Source: an uncultured Prevotellaceae bacterium
GTDB lineage: Bacteria > Bacteroidota > Bacteroidia > Bacteroidales > Bacteroidaceae
Direction of reading: 5' to 3'
Assembly (NCBI GenBank): GCA_946185485.1
Contig: CAMHJQ010000001.1
Location: 62,001-126,000, forward strand
Length of the DNA: 64,000 bases
How positions within the stretch are numbered: the stretch's first letter is position 1; every line of letters starts with the position of its first letter. The position numbers and the translations under genes were made by a program. Below the pieces are notes generated by a model, which saw nothing but the letters and a program-made list of their open reading frames with translations, searched no databases and was not told where the DNA came from. Of the stretch, positions 50,097 through 58,283 are shown one piece after another.

Positions 50097-52121
50097 TTAA
50101 GATTTACTCTCTCTTACCGCAAAAGCAGAACCTTTAGTCAGCTTCTTATGCGAGTATCCCATTTGAGTAAGCTTACGTCCCAACTCGATGTCCGTATTTT
50201 TCCCAATCGTAAAGGTAGGAAACTTATCTGACAGCCGTGTCATGATGTCTTGCAACAGCGTTGGCTTGGTGTCTTCGGGCGTCTCTTCGGGCGGCAGGTA
50301 TGTCAGCCCTATCATCTTCTCCAGGTTATACACCTGCTGGAAGTCCTCGTTCTGATGCATGATACGCTCGTTCTCTTCGACCTCAAACCAATAGCGCCGT
50401 CCCTCTGACAGCTCCTGGCAAAGCTGGGCATAGAGCTGGTCGTAGTTGATGGTGCCGCTGTTGTCTATCTCGTCGGCATAGATGCAGACAAACCGACGCG
50501 AGCCGGTGGGGTCGGTCAGCGGGCGGAGGTTATTGGTGGTGGCAATAAACGAGGCGAAGCGCTGTCGCTGTTCCATCGTCTTGCCGTATGGCGGACGGAA
50601 CTTCACGTCGTGCTTCGAGATAAGGTATTTCAAGATGGGCTGCTGGCTCTTCGACATGGCATCGAACTCGTCGATGTTGATGAGTGCGTAGAGCGACATG
50701 GCGAGGAAGATGTCGTTGTCGTTCTTCATCGAGAGACGGTCGTTGTAGTACGTCTGCAGGTATTCGGGCAGCATGCGCCGGCAGAAGGTCGTCTTACCGG
50801 AACCCTGCGGACCGATGAGCAGGGGGACGATGGCATTGCCGTGCTGGCGGTCCTTGCCGAGCCATTGGGCCACCATCGACAGCATCCAGATATGGAAGTC
50901 GTTCTCCCAATGCGGGTTGTCGGTCTTGACGCGGCGGGCCAGCTCCCCGACGTAGTCGTGCTTTCCGTTCCAGCGGGGCAGGTGGCGCAGATAGTCTTCC
51001 ATCGGATAGTAGCGCGGTATGAGGTTCGAGTCGATATAACGGCTCAAGTCTCGGTCCCAGGAGTCGACACCGGCCTTCAAGGCCTTGATGGTCATGGTGT
51101 TGCGGGCTGCCTGGTCCAACGGCTGGAAGCCGTAGCCTACGGCATTCATGCGGTATTCCGGCACGCCGGTCATCACGTTCAGTCGCAGCGTGTAGTGCTC
51201 CTTCATGTATGCCTCGGTCTTGTATGCCAGCAGGGCCGACGGACGGGTAAACTTCAGGGGGATGGTCTTCATGGTCTTCTTGAGATAGGCCGTTTGGAAG
51301 ATGCTTTCGATGGTGTCGCGGTTTTCTTCGCCGCCAAGCATCGGGATAAACGAGGCGACGCGAGCACACCAGGCCTGGGGCAGGCCCATCACGCGGCAGC
51401 CGTCGGCCAGCTGTTCGAGCACAGCCATCTGGAACAGCTCGTCAGTACTGATGTCGTGGAATTTTTCTATGGCAGCATCCAGACAGTCGTGAAACCGGCG
51501 CATCCTGCTGTTGCGCACGCTGAGTCCGGGAATCTCTTCCGGATAGTTGAAGTCGCTGATGTCTTCCTGCTGGCTGCGATATTCTGGGGTGTTCTCGGCG
51601 TCTGTGCTGACGTTGATGGTCAGCGCCTCGGGGTTGTAGTACGGCTGGGGGTCGTAGCTGACCTTGCAACTGCTGCCGAATGCCTGCTCGGTGGGAGCCA
51701 CCTGGGTACCGAGCTGCGAGGAGTAGATATACTGCAGTTTCCTGAACGCATTGGTTTGAGTGGTTTCCGAAGGCTCGCCGTCGGTCACCTCGTAGCGGCA
51801 GACGATATGCAGCGAGCGACCGTCGTGACCGATGAAGCACAACAGGGTGTAAAGCTGTTGCGAAGCAAGTTCCTTATACATCTGCGATGTCGTCAGGTCG
51901 CGCAGGTTCTCGACTGACAGCAGCACCAGGCGGTTGATGTCCTTGACCCTCACCTCCCCTTGCCATTTTTGCCAGTGGGCGGCAAAGCACACTTCCTTCT
52001 CGTAGTCGCCGACATACTTCTGGCGATAGGCACCATCCTTCAACTGACACACAAACGCATCGAGCTCCACGTGGGTGTATGTCCGATTGTTTCTTTCGTT
52101 GTTTATGACAGTAATCTTCAT
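50097..52121 (-). CDS. VirE-like P-loop ATPase/primase-type protein
   Basis: This 674-residue protein has a BT4734/VirE-N-like N-terminal region (about 1-180) and a virulence-associated-E P-loop domain: Walker A GPQGSGKTTF, Walker B LINIDEFD, then IATTNNLRPLTDPTGSRRF (sensor-like Asn/Arg). Such proteins resemble helicases linked to mobile elements and primases; their role in Bacteroidales chromosomes is unknown. The HU-like gene follows on the same strand. A -7 box at 52259-52252 and a palindrome at 52217-52243 lie upstream. No integrase or other phage gene is next to it here. Confidence 0.9.
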   Translation of the reverse strand: MKITVINNERNNRTYTHVELDAFVCQLKDGAYRQKYVGDYEKEVCFAAHWQKWQGEVRVKDINRLVLLSVENLRDLTTSQMYKELASQQLYTLLCFIGHDGRSLHIVCRYEVTDGEPSETTQTNAFRKLQYIYSSQLGTQVAPTEQAFGSSCKVSYDPQPYYNPEALTINVSTDAENTPEYRSQQEDISDFNYPEEIPGLSVRNSRMRRFHDCLDAAIEKFHDISTDELFQMAVLEQLADGCRVMGLPQAWCARVASFIPMLGGEENRDTIESIFQTAYLKKTMKTIPLKFTRPSALLAYKTEAYMKEHYTLRLNVMTGVPEYRMNAVGYGFQPLDQAARNTMTIKALKAGVDSWDRDLSRYIDSNLIPRYYPMEDYLRHLPRWNGKHDYVGELARRVKTDNPHWENDFHIWMLSMVAQWLGKDRQHGNAIVPLLIGPQGSGKTTFCRRMLPEYLQTYYNDRLSMKNDNDIFLAMSLYALINIDEFDAMSKSQQPILKYLISKHDVKFRPPYGKTMEQRQRFASFIATTNNLRPLTDPTGSRRFVCIYADEIDNSGTINYDQLYAQLCQELSEGRRYWFEVEENERIMHQNEDFQQVYNLEKMIGLTYLPPEETPEDTKPTLLQDIMTRLSDKFPTFTIGKNTDIELGRKLTQMGYSHKKLTKGSAFAVRESKS

Positions 52122-52216
52122 CTTTTAGGTAGATTAAAAAACTGCCTGCAAATATAGTAAAATCGTACGACATACACAAACCTTTTGCAAAAAAAGATGG
52201 TAAAAAAGGCCAAAAA

Positions 52217-52243
52217 TATGACAGAGAAAACTTCTATATCATA
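52217..52243. promoter_or_regulatory. 27-bp palindrome upstream of the VirE gene, candidate operator
   Basis: TATGACAGAGAA (52217-52228), 3 bases, then TTCTATATCATA (52232-52243). It has the same 12-3-12 layout as 49969-49995 with two differences in the right half. It lies just downstream of the -7 box on the minus strand, a position where a bound protein would block transcription. Confidence 0.6.
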
Positions 52244-52251
52244 TTTTTCTG

Positions 52252-52259
52252 CAAAGATA
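52252..52259 (-). promoter_or_regulatory. -7 promoter box (TATCTTTG) of the VirE gene
   Basis: The minus strand reads TATCTTTG from 52259 to 52252. The leader to the ATG at 52121 would be about 120 bases and would include the palindrome. Confidence 0.5.
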
Positions 52260-52356
52260 CTACTTTTTTCTCATATTCCACCCATGTTAACGGAAGAACT
52301 TATCCGGTTTAATTGTTAAATAGATATAATCTCGGAAAAAAACTTAATACATGGTA

Positions 52357-52387
52357 TTGCAAAGCAATAAAGTTTCAGCTACCTTTG
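52357..52387 (+). promoter_or_regulatory. Promoter of uraA (TTG / TACCTTTG)
   Basis: TTG at 52357-52359 and TACCTTTG at 52380-52387 are 20 bp apart; the ATG follows 28 bp later. Confidence 0.65.
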
Positions 52388-52415
52388 CAGGCAAAATCTT
52401 AACAACATTCAAAAT

Positions 52416-53756
52416 ATGAACATCACAGAGAAAGAAGGCATCAAAAATGCCAGGGAGTTGGGCTTGCCCAAGTATGTCATCTTAGGTATCCAACATTTGT
52501 TTGCCATGTTTGGTGCCACGATACTGGTGCCCGTACTGACAGGTCTCTCCGTATCGTCAACCCTGCTGTTTGCAGGTATCGGCACATTGGTGTTTCACCT
52601 CGTGAGCAAGTTGCAGGTTCCGGCCTTCCTCGGCTCCTCGTTTGCCTTCCTGGGCGGCTACATGTCTGTCAAGACACTGGGCGTAGAGCAGGGCATGACC
52701 GAGACGCTAGCCTTAGACTATGCCTGCATCGGCGTATTCTTCGCCGGACTGTGCTACTTCGTAATGGCTGGCCTCATCAAGTCGTTCGGCATCGAGAGGA
52801 TATTGCGGTTCTTCCCGCCCCTGGTGACAGGTCCGATGATTATCGCCATCGGTCTGGTGCTCTCAGGCAGTGCCATACAGAACTGTACCACCAACTGGAC
52901 GTTAGCCATCGTAGCCATTGCGACAGTAATTAGTGCCAGCGTCTGGGGCAAGGGACTCATCAAGATTATCCCCATCCTGCTGGGCGTACTGGTCAGCTAC
53001 ACGCTGGCTGTCGTGATGGGCGAAGTGGACTTTGCCGCCCTGGACGATGCCGCATGGATAGGACTGCCGTTCAGCAGGGAGCAGACCGCGCTGGCCGTCC
53101 TTGACAACATGGACACGACGTTCCTCGTCTCGACCATCATCGCCATCATGCCGATAGCCATTGCGACCATCATGGAGCACATCGGTGATATGTGTGCCAT
53201 CTCCTCCACCGTCGGGAAGGACTTCCTGAAAGAGCCCGGACTGCATCGCACGCTGATGGGCGACGGACTGGCCACGGCACTGGCTTCACTCTTCGGCGCT
53301 CCTGCCAATACCACCTACGGCGAGAACACGGGTGTGCTGAACCTCACCAAGGTCTTCGACCCTGCCGTCATCCGTCTGGCTGCCTTCTTCGCCATCCTGC
53401 TGTCGTTCTGTCCCAAGTTCGCCTGCCTGATAGGTCTGATGCCCGCAGCGACCATCGGCGGTGTGAGCCTCATCCTCTACGGCATGATTTCTGCCGTCGG
53501 TGTGCGCAATCTGGTGGAAGACAGCGTCGACTTCAACTCCTCGCGCAATGTCTTTGTGGCAGCCTCTATCCTGGTCATCGCCATCGGTGTGAAATATGGT
53601 GCTGAAGACAATGTGGCCATCGGTCCCATCCACTTCTCCGGACTGGCTCTCGCTGCCATTGTAGGCGTCACGCTGAACGCCATCCTGCCAGGCAAACTGG
53701 GTATGAAGATCAAGAGTGTGCACGGCAAGGAAGGCGCCCAGTCGCTCAAGAGTTAG
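52416..53756 (+). CDS. uraA: Uracil/xanthine permease family transporter
   Basis: This 446-residue inner-membrane protein of the NCS2 family has about 12-14 hydrophobic segments. Signatures: [40 protein letters not shown], the substrate-site Glu region IMEHIGDM and the [16 protein letters not shown] motif. It imports uracil or a related base by proton symport. It is transcribed divergently from the VirE gene; a SIMPL-domain gene starts 37 bp downstream. Uracil rather than xanthine is likely by overall resemblance, not proved. Confidence 0.93.
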   Translation: MNITEKEGIKNARELGLPKYVILGIQHLFAMFGATILVPVLTGLSVSSTLLFAGIGTLVFHLVSKLQVPAFLGSSFAFLGGYMSVKTLGVEQGMTETLALDYACIGVFFAGLCYFVMAGLIKSFGIERILRFFPPLVTGPMIIAIGLVLSGSAIQNCTTNWTLAIVAIATVISASVWGKGLIKIIPILLGVLVSYTLAVVMGEVDFAALDDAAWIGLPFSREQTALAVLDNMDTTFLVSTIIAIMPIAIATIMEHIGDMCAISSTVGKDFLKEPGLHRTLMGDGLATALASLFGAPANTTYGENTGVLNLTKVFDPAVIRLAAFFAILLSFCPKFACLIGLMPAATIGGVSLILYGMISAVGVRNLVEDSVDFNSSRNVFVAASILVIAIGVKYGAEDNVAIGPIHFSGLALAAIVGVTLNAILPGKLGMKIKSVHGKEGAQSLKS

Positions 53757-53793
53757 TCATCCACTTAGTTCAATCGATTATAATCAGACACCT

Positions 53794-54486
53794 ATGAAAG
53801 AGAATCGTTTATTAGCTGCTGCGCTGATGGCAGTAGGAATCATTTGCCTGGGGTGGTTCATCAAGGCTGGCATCGACAACTTTGCCAACAAGGACCGCCA
53901 TGTGACCGTCAAGGGACTGGCAGAACGCGAAGTGCCTGCCGACAAGGTGACGTGGAGCATCGGCACGAAGGTGACAGGCAACGACCTGCCCACGCTCTAT
54001 GAAGGCATCAACATCCAGACGGACAAGATCAAGAAATTCTTGACGCAAAACGGACTCGACGCGAAGGAAATCACCGTCAATCCGCCCTCTATCAGCGACC
54101 TTGAGGCCCGCGAGTGGGGAGAGAACAACAAGAACTTCCGCTACATCATCTCCACCACCATCACCGTGGCTACCAACAAGGTAGATCAGGTGAACAAGGC
54201 CATCTTCAAGCAGGCCGAACTGCTGAAGCAGGGTGTAGCCATCGAGAATAGCGATGCCCAGTACGAGTATGCCTCGTTCCAGCAGATGAAGCCCGAGATG
54301 ATGTCGGAAGCCATCAAGAACGCGCAGAAGACGGCTGAGCAGTTTGCCGAGGCCAGCAACGCCCGGCTGGGTGAGATTCAGACCGCTGGTCAGGGTCAGT
54401 TCGAGATTGACAACCGCGACCAGAACACCCCCTACATCAAGAAGCTGCGCGTGGTGACCACCATTACCTATTCGCTGAAAGACTAA
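53794..54486 (+). CDS. SIMPL (DUF541) domain periplasmic protein
   Basis: The ATG at 53794 ([20 protein letters not shown]) gives a signal anchor and 230 residues; the longer frame back to 53716 overlaps ura[26 protein letters not shown] and [21 protein letters not shown] are typical of SIMPL/DUF541 proteins, whose function is not settled (oxidative stress and secretion roles have been proposed). It follows uraA and precedes the rplS promoter. Confidence 0.9.
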   Translation: MKENRLLAAALMAVGIICLGWFIKAGIDNFANKDRHVTVKGLAEREVPADKVTWSIGTKVTGNDLPTLYEGINIQTDKIKKFLTQNGLDAKEITVNPPSISDLEAREWGENNKNFRYIISTTITVATNKVDQVNKAIFKQAELLKQGVAIENSDAQYEYASFQQMKPEMMSEAIKNAQKTAEQFAEASNARLGEIQTAGQGQFEIDNRDQNTPYIKKLRVVTTITYSLKD

Positions 54487-54536
54487 TCCCGCGACAGGAC
54501 AAACATGTTATAAAAACAAAAAAAATTGCCGATTTG

Positions 54537-54568
54537 TTTTGTTATTCAACCAATTATGCGTACCTTTG
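54537..54568 (+). promoter_or_regulatory. Promoter of rplS (TTTTG / TACCTTTG)
   Basis: TTTTG ends at 54541 and TACCTTTG spans 54561-54568 with 19 bp between, the best consensus match in the window. Confidence 0.75.
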
Positions 54569-54664
54569 CACCCGCTTTCGGCGTAACCGATGGAGGGAAG
54601 TAACGAGTTGCCCGTCTATGTTGCGTTGGAACGATACAACAAATTTAATTATTGAGAAAATAAA
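54569..54664 (+). other. 5' leader of rplS, possible structured regulatory leader
   Basis: The transcript would carry about 90 untranslated bases. TGTTGCGTT (54619-54627) can pair with AACG and CAACA (54630-54641) as a bulged stem around a 2-base loop, and GGGAA with TTGCCC upstream of it. L19 leaders of this kind are described for other Bacteroidetes; whether this is one was not tested. Confidence 0.4.
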
Positions 54665-55030
54665 ATGGATTTAATTAAAGTTGCTGAAGAAGCATTTGCA
54701 ACCGGCAAGAAGTTCCCAGAGTTCAAGGCTGGTGACACTATCACTGTCGCTTACAAAATTATCGAGGGTTCTAAGGAGCGCATCCAGCTCTATCGTGGCG
54801 TAGTCATCAAGATCTGCGGTCACGGTGACAAAAAGCGCTTCACTGTTCGCAAGATGTCAGGCACCGTGGGTGTAGAGCGTATCTTCCCCATCGAGTCGCC
54901 CAACATCGACTCTATTGAGGTGAACAAGGTTGGTAAGGTTCGTCGCGCTAAGCTTTACTATCTGCGCAAGCTCACTGGTAAGGCTGCCCGCATCAAGGAG
55001 AAGCGCAGCGGTCTGGCTGGCAAGGAGTAA
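54665..55030 (+). CDS. rplS: Large ribosomal subunit protein bL19
   Basis: This 121-residue protein shows the L19 signatures [22 protein letters not shown]..., [19 protein letters not shown] and [15 protein letters not shown]. It lies at the 30S-50S interface. It has its own strong promoter and a terminator at 55066, so it is a single-gene unit here rather than part of rpsP-rimM-trmD-rplS. Confidence 0.98.
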   Translation: MDLIKVAEEAFATGKKFPEFKAGDTITVAYKIIEGSKERIQLYRGVVIKICGHGDKKRFTVRKMSGTVGVERIFPIESPNIDSIEVNKVGKVRRAKLYYLRKLTGKAARIKEKRSGLAGKE

Positions 55031-55065
55031 TCCCGACAGCAGACAGGCACAACCTGCACGACATA

Positions 55066-55103
55066 AAAAAGAGACACTCCGCATCACTGGGGTGTCTCTT
55101 TTT
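55066..55103. terminator. Bidirectional terminator after rplS
   Basis: AAAAAGAGACACTCC and GGGGTGTCTCTTTTT pair with one G-T around an 8-base loop. The right arm overlaps the last codons of the convergent small gene, which ends at 55084. Confidence 0.85.
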
Positions 55104-55320
55104 GTTGTTCATCGGTAGCAACAGACGGCCGTGGGTGCTCCTGGTGACCGCCATAGATGGCTTCATCTCCCGCGCCATGCAGGGCACTCTGGAACGAGTC
55201 CCAGTCCTGAAAGCCTGCCAGGAGCGACAGCCGGTCGAGGGTCTTCCGATTGGGTTTCTTCAGGATTTCCTTCTCGACAGCTTCCAATAGTTTCCGTAGT
55301 GCAAGTCTCTTTTTTTCCAT
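55084..55320 (-). CDS. Small conserved-looking protein of unknown function (78 residues)
   Basis: The ATG at 55320 (MEKKRLALRKLLEAVEKEIL) follows a -7 box at 55336-55329; the longer frame to 55512 would run through that promoter and into the purH start region. The sequence has a helical N-terminus, then KPNRKTLDRLSLLAGFQDWDSFQSALHG, and a hydrophilic tail. The coding pattern looks genuine and a similar short protein is recalled from other Bacteroidales, but no domain is known. It is convergent with rplS and divergent from the AICAR transformylase gene. Confidence 0.72.
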   Translation of the reverse strand: MEKKRLALRKLLEAVEKEILKKPNRKTLDRLSLLAGFQDWDSFQSALHGAGDEAIYGGHQEHPRPSVATDEQQKETPQ

Positions 55321-55328
55321 AACGAGTG

Positions 55329-55336
55329 CAAAGATA
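55329..55336 (-). promoter_or_regulatory. -7 promoter box (TATCTTTG) of the 78-residue gene
   Basis: The minus strand reads TATCTTTG from 55336 to 55329, 8 bp before the ATG; the leader would be very short. Confidence 0.5.
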
Positions 55337-55380
55337 ATAAATAATACATAATTCATCGTGCATAATTCATAATAATTTTG

Positions 55381-55388
55381 TAATTTTG
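55381..55388 (+). promoter_or_regulatory. -7 promoter box (TAATTTTG) of the AICAR transformylase gene
   Basis: TAATTTTG lies 32 bp before the ATG at 55421. Confidence 0.55.
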
Positions 55389-55420
55389 CACACGAAACTG
55401 ATTTTACACCTATTTTATAT

Positions 55421-56608
55421 ATGAAAGAACTACAGCTGAAGTACGGATGCAATCCGAACCAAAAGCCTTCGCGCATCTTCATGACCGAAGGCGAGTTGCC
55501 CATTGAAGTCATTAACGGCCGTCCCGGCTACATCAATTTCCTCGATGCCCTGAACGCCTGGCAGTTGGTAAAAGAGCTGAAGGAGGCTACTGGTCTGGCC
55601 GCCGCTGCCTCGTTCAAGCACGTATCGCCTGCTGGTGCCGCCGTAGGGCTGCCTCTGAGCGACACGCTGAAGAAGATTTACTTTGTCGACGATGTCAAGG
55701 GACTGGACGATAGTGCCATCGCCTGTGCATACGCCAGAGCCCGCGGTGCCGACCGCATGTCGAGCTATGGTGACTTCGTAGCACTCAGCGACACCTGCGA
55801 CGCCACCACTGCCCTGCTGCTAAAGCGCGAGGTGAGTGACGGCGTCATTGCTCCCGACTACACGCCCGAAGCCATCGAGATACTGAAGGACAAGCGCAAG
55901 GGTACTTATAACGTCATCAAGATAGACCCGACCTACAAGCCCGAGCCCATCGAGCGCAAGCAGTGCTTTGGTGTCACCTTCGAACAGGGCCGTAACGAAA
56001 TCAAGCTCGACGACCCCGCACTGTTTGAGAACATCCCCACCCAGAACAAGACCTTCACGGCCGATGCTAAGCGCGACCTCATCATCGCACTCATCACGCT
56101 GAAGTACACGCAGTCGAACAGCGTCTGCTACGTCAAGGACGGTCAGGCCATCGGCATCGGCGCTGGTCAGCAGAGCCGCATCCACTGTACCCGTCTGGCT
56201 GGCAACAAGGCCGACATCTGGTGGCTGCGCCAGCATCCGAAGGTGATGGCACTGCCCTTCAAGGAGGGCATCCGCCGTGCCGATCGCGACAACACCATCG
56301 ATGTCTACATCTCCGAAGACGAGCATGACGACGTGCTGCGCGACGGTGCCTGGCAGCAGTTCTTCACCGAGCAGCCCGAGGTGCTGACGCTGGCTGAGAA
56401 GAAGGAGTGGATAGCCCAGAACACGAAGGTAGCCCTCGGCTCCGACGCCTTCTTCCCCTTCGGCGACAACATCGAGCGTGCCCATAAGAGCGGCGTTGAG
56501 TTCATTGCCCAGGCTGGTGGCAGCGTCCGCGACGACCATGTCATCATGACCTGCGACAAGTACGGCATCGCCATGGCCTTCACTGGCGTAAGATTGTTCC
56601 ATCATTAA
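55421..56608 (+). CDS. purH: AICAR transformylase (standalone, no IMP cyclohydrolase domain)
   Basis: This 395-residue enzyme formylates AICAR to FAICAR in purine synthesis. AICARFT signatures: SFKHVSPAGAA (Lys-His pair typical of the active site), YTQSNSVCYVKDGQAIGIGAGQQSRIHCTRLAG, and FFPFGDNIERA near the end. The N-terminal MGS-like cyclohydrolase domain of bifunctional PurH (about 200 residues) is absent; length fits a transformylase-only protein. Another gene must supply IMP cyclohydrolase. A palindromic repeat follows 6 bp after the stop. Confidence 0.92.
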   Translation: MKELQLKYGCNPNQKPSRIFMTEGELPIEVINGRPGYINFLDALNAWQLVKELKEATGLAAAASFKHVSPAGAAVGLPLSDTLKKIYFVDDVKGLDDSAIACAYARARGADRMSSYGDFVALSDTCDATTALLLKREVSDGVIAPDYTPEAIEILKDKRKGTYNVIKIDPTYKPEPIERKQCFGVTFEQGRNEIKLDDPALFENIPTQNKTFTADAKRDLIIALITLKYTQSNSVCYVKDGQAIGIGAGQQSRIHCTRLAGNKADIWWLRQHPKVMALPFKEGIRRADRDNTIDVYISEDEHDDVLRDGAWQQFFTEQPEVLTLAEKKEWIAQNTKVALGSDAFFPFGDNIERAHKSGVEFIAQAGGSVRDDHVIMTCDKYGIAMAFTGVRLFHH

Positions 56609-56614
56609 TATTTA

Positions 56615-56695
56615 GCAAGGACTACAGGACTTAAGGACTAATTTTATATTCAAAGGAACTGAGAAAAAAAAGTCCTTTAGTCCTGTAGTCCTTGC
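56615..56695. repeat. GGACT-unit palindromic element C3
   Basis: The left arm (GCAAGGACTACAGGACTTAA, GGACT; 56615-56639) pairs with the right arm at 56671-56695 over 25 bp with one mismatch, around a 31-base loop. GGACT repeats every 8 bases instead of 9 as in C1 and C2. It lies between the transformylase stop and the next small gene and could act as a terminator. Confidence 0.85.
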
Positions 56696-56707
56696 AAAAA
56701 CAAGATT

Positions 56708-56905
56708 ATGAGTAAGGAATCAGACTTTCAGGAGATACTGGAGAACGGCATTTCGTTTGGCCGGGGCGGTGGTCCTCGCAAGGAAGAGGACAAGGTGAAG
56801 ACCAAGGCCAAGAAGAAAAAGTATATCACCGGTGCTCACGGTAGCGGCTCTGCCCGGCAGAAAGCCAAATACCGTGAGCAGCGGGCAAACCGGCATAAGA
56901 AGTAA
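56708..56905 (+). CDS. Small basic protein of unknown function (65 residues)
   Basis: The frame starts MSKESDFQEILENGISFGRG, continues with a Lys-rich stretch (KVKTKAKKKKYITGAHGSG) and ends ARQKAKYREQRANRHKK. The strong charge and the low Gly/Ser/Lys complexity recall small nucleic-acid-binding or ribosome-associated proteins. No domain is recognised and no promoter was found between it and element C3. Composition fits a real gene, but it could be chance; a similar protein is recalled from other Prevotella, not checked. Confidence 0.6.
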   Translation: MSKESDFQEILENGISFGRGGGPRKEEDKVKTKAKKKKYITGAHGSGSARQKAKYREQRANRHKK

Positions 56906-56940
56906 GAGGTAAGAAGTAAGAGGCAAGACAAGACAAAACT
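56903..56940. repeat. Heptad repeat TAAGAGG/TAAGAAG at a gene junction
   Basis: The run starts at the stop codon of the small gene (TAAGAGGTAAGAAGTAAGAG) and decays before the GH53 ATG. It is the same unit as at 27922-27966. Confidence 0.6.
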
Positions 56941-56949
56941 ACTGATGAT

Positions 56950-58209
56950 ATGAAAAAACTAATACTACTATTAATATTGATAATGCTGACCACGACGGTT
57001 TCAGCACAGAAGTACGTTGGTGGCGACATTTCGATGCTGACCAAGTATGAAGATGCTGGTGTGGTATATAAAGACAAGAACGGAACGGCTGTACAACCTC
57101 TGCCGTTCTTGAAGGAGCAAGGTCTGAACATCATGCGCGTCCGCTTGTTTGTCGACCCGTCGAAAGACAACGACAAGGGCGTTTGTCAGGATTTGGACTA
57201 TGTCAAAAAGTTGGGCAAGCGTATCAAGGACGCAGGATTCAATTTCATGCTCGACTTCCACTACAGCGACACCTGGGCAGACCCCGCCAAACAGTGGACA
57301 CCCGACGCATGGAAGACATTGTCCGACACACAACTCTACGACAAGATTTACGAATACACCAAGGAGTGCCTGCAACAGCTGAAGGCTGGCGGTGCCACTC
57401 CTGACTTCATCCAGACAGGCAACGAAATCAGCTATGGAATGCTGTGGGGTACCAAGGCTGCCGTGGGCAACAATCAGGTCAATCGCTGCTATACCACCAG
57501 CAGTGCTGCCAACTGGAACCGTTTCTTCCAACTGCTCAAGAAAGCGGGTCAGGCCTGCCGTGAGGAATGCCCACAGGCTAAGATTATCCTCCACAGCGAA
57601 CGCACTCCCAAACCTAACGTGCTGACCGACTATTTCGACCGCATGAAGAACAACGGCATCGACTACGACATCATCGGACTGAGCTACTATCCTGCCTATC
57701 ACGGTAACCTGAATACGTTGGAGACGGCACTAAACACGCTGGAGAACAAAAACTACGACAAGGACATCATGATTGTCGAGACGGGCTATTGCTATGCATG
57801 GCCGTTGACAGACAGCAACAACGATGGAAAGGAAGACGGATACGACTACACCAGCACCTATCCATATACCGAAGAAGGCCAGCGCCACTTTACTGCCGAC
57901 CTGGTGGCTAAGCTCAACAACCATAGCAGCGTCAAAGGACTCTTATGGTGGTGGCCCGAGGATAACGGCAACAAAAGCGTCACCGACAGTTGGTGGAACG
58001 CTGCCCTGTATAACCACAACACAGGACAGCCCTACGCCGCCTTCTACGAACTGAAAAACTTCCTCGACGGCAGTACAGGTATAAAAGAGAACCTCCGTGA
58101 GTCGATAGCCGACGGCTCATGGTACACCCTGGACGGACGCCATCTGACGGCAACGCCAAGTCGGAAAGGCATCTATATCTACAACGGCCGGAAAGTCATC
58201 GTCCGCTAA
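56950..58209 (+). CDS. GH53 endo-beta-1,4-galactanase
   Basis: This 419-residue secreted enzyme has a signal peptide ending TTVSAQ. GH53 signatures: KYVGGDISML at the start, acid/base Glu159 (FIQTGNEIS) and nucleophile Glu277 (IMIVETGY), LDFHYSDTWADP and WWWPED. It cuts beta-1,4-galactan side chains of pectin (arabinogalactan type I). After the barrel (about 1-375) comes the C-terminal motif WYTLDGRHL...KGIYIYNGRKVIVR, close to the one on the beta-helix protein and the GH10. It stands alone, followed by a terminator. Confidence 0.94.
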   Translation: MKKLILLLILIMLTTTVSAQKYVGGDISMLTKYEDAGVVYKDKNGTAVQPLPFLKEQGLNIMRVRLFVDPSKDNDKGVCQDLDYVKKLGKRIKDAGFNFMLDFHYSDTWADPAKQWTPDAWKTLSDTQLYDKIYEYTKECLQQLKAGGATPDFIQTGNEISYGMLWGTKAAVGNNQVNRCYTTSSAANWNRFFQLLKKAGQACREECPQAKIILHSERTPKPNVLTDYFDRMKNNGIDYDIIGLSYYPAYHGNLNTLETALNTLENKNYDKDIMIVETGYCYAWPLTDSNNDGKEDGYDYTSTYPYTEEGQRHFTADLVAKLNNHSSVKGLLWWWPEDNGNKSVTDSWWNAALYNHNTGQPYAAFYELKNFLDGSTGIKENLRESIADGSWYTLDGRHLTATPSRKGIYIYNGRKVIVR

Positions 58210-58234
58210 AAAGCAAGAAAGCACATCTGCAAGA

Positions 58235-58283
58235 CTGCAGGTGAGCCGCACTCGTCAGCTGCGGCTTACTTGCAGTCCTTTTT
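58235..58283 (+). terminator. Terminator of the GH53 gene, overlapping the 3' end of fkp
   Basis: CTGCAGGTGAGCCGCA (58235-58250) pairs with TGCGGCTTACTTGCAG (58260-58275) with two mismatches, and a T-run (58278-58283) follows. The downstream arm is also coding for the fkp C-terminus on the other strand. Confidence 0.75.

Noticed and set aside
50610..51917. 435-codon plus-strand frame opposite the VirE gene
   Set aside because: The minus strand has clear Walker motifs; the plus frame has no recognisable domain and is a codon-bias shadow.
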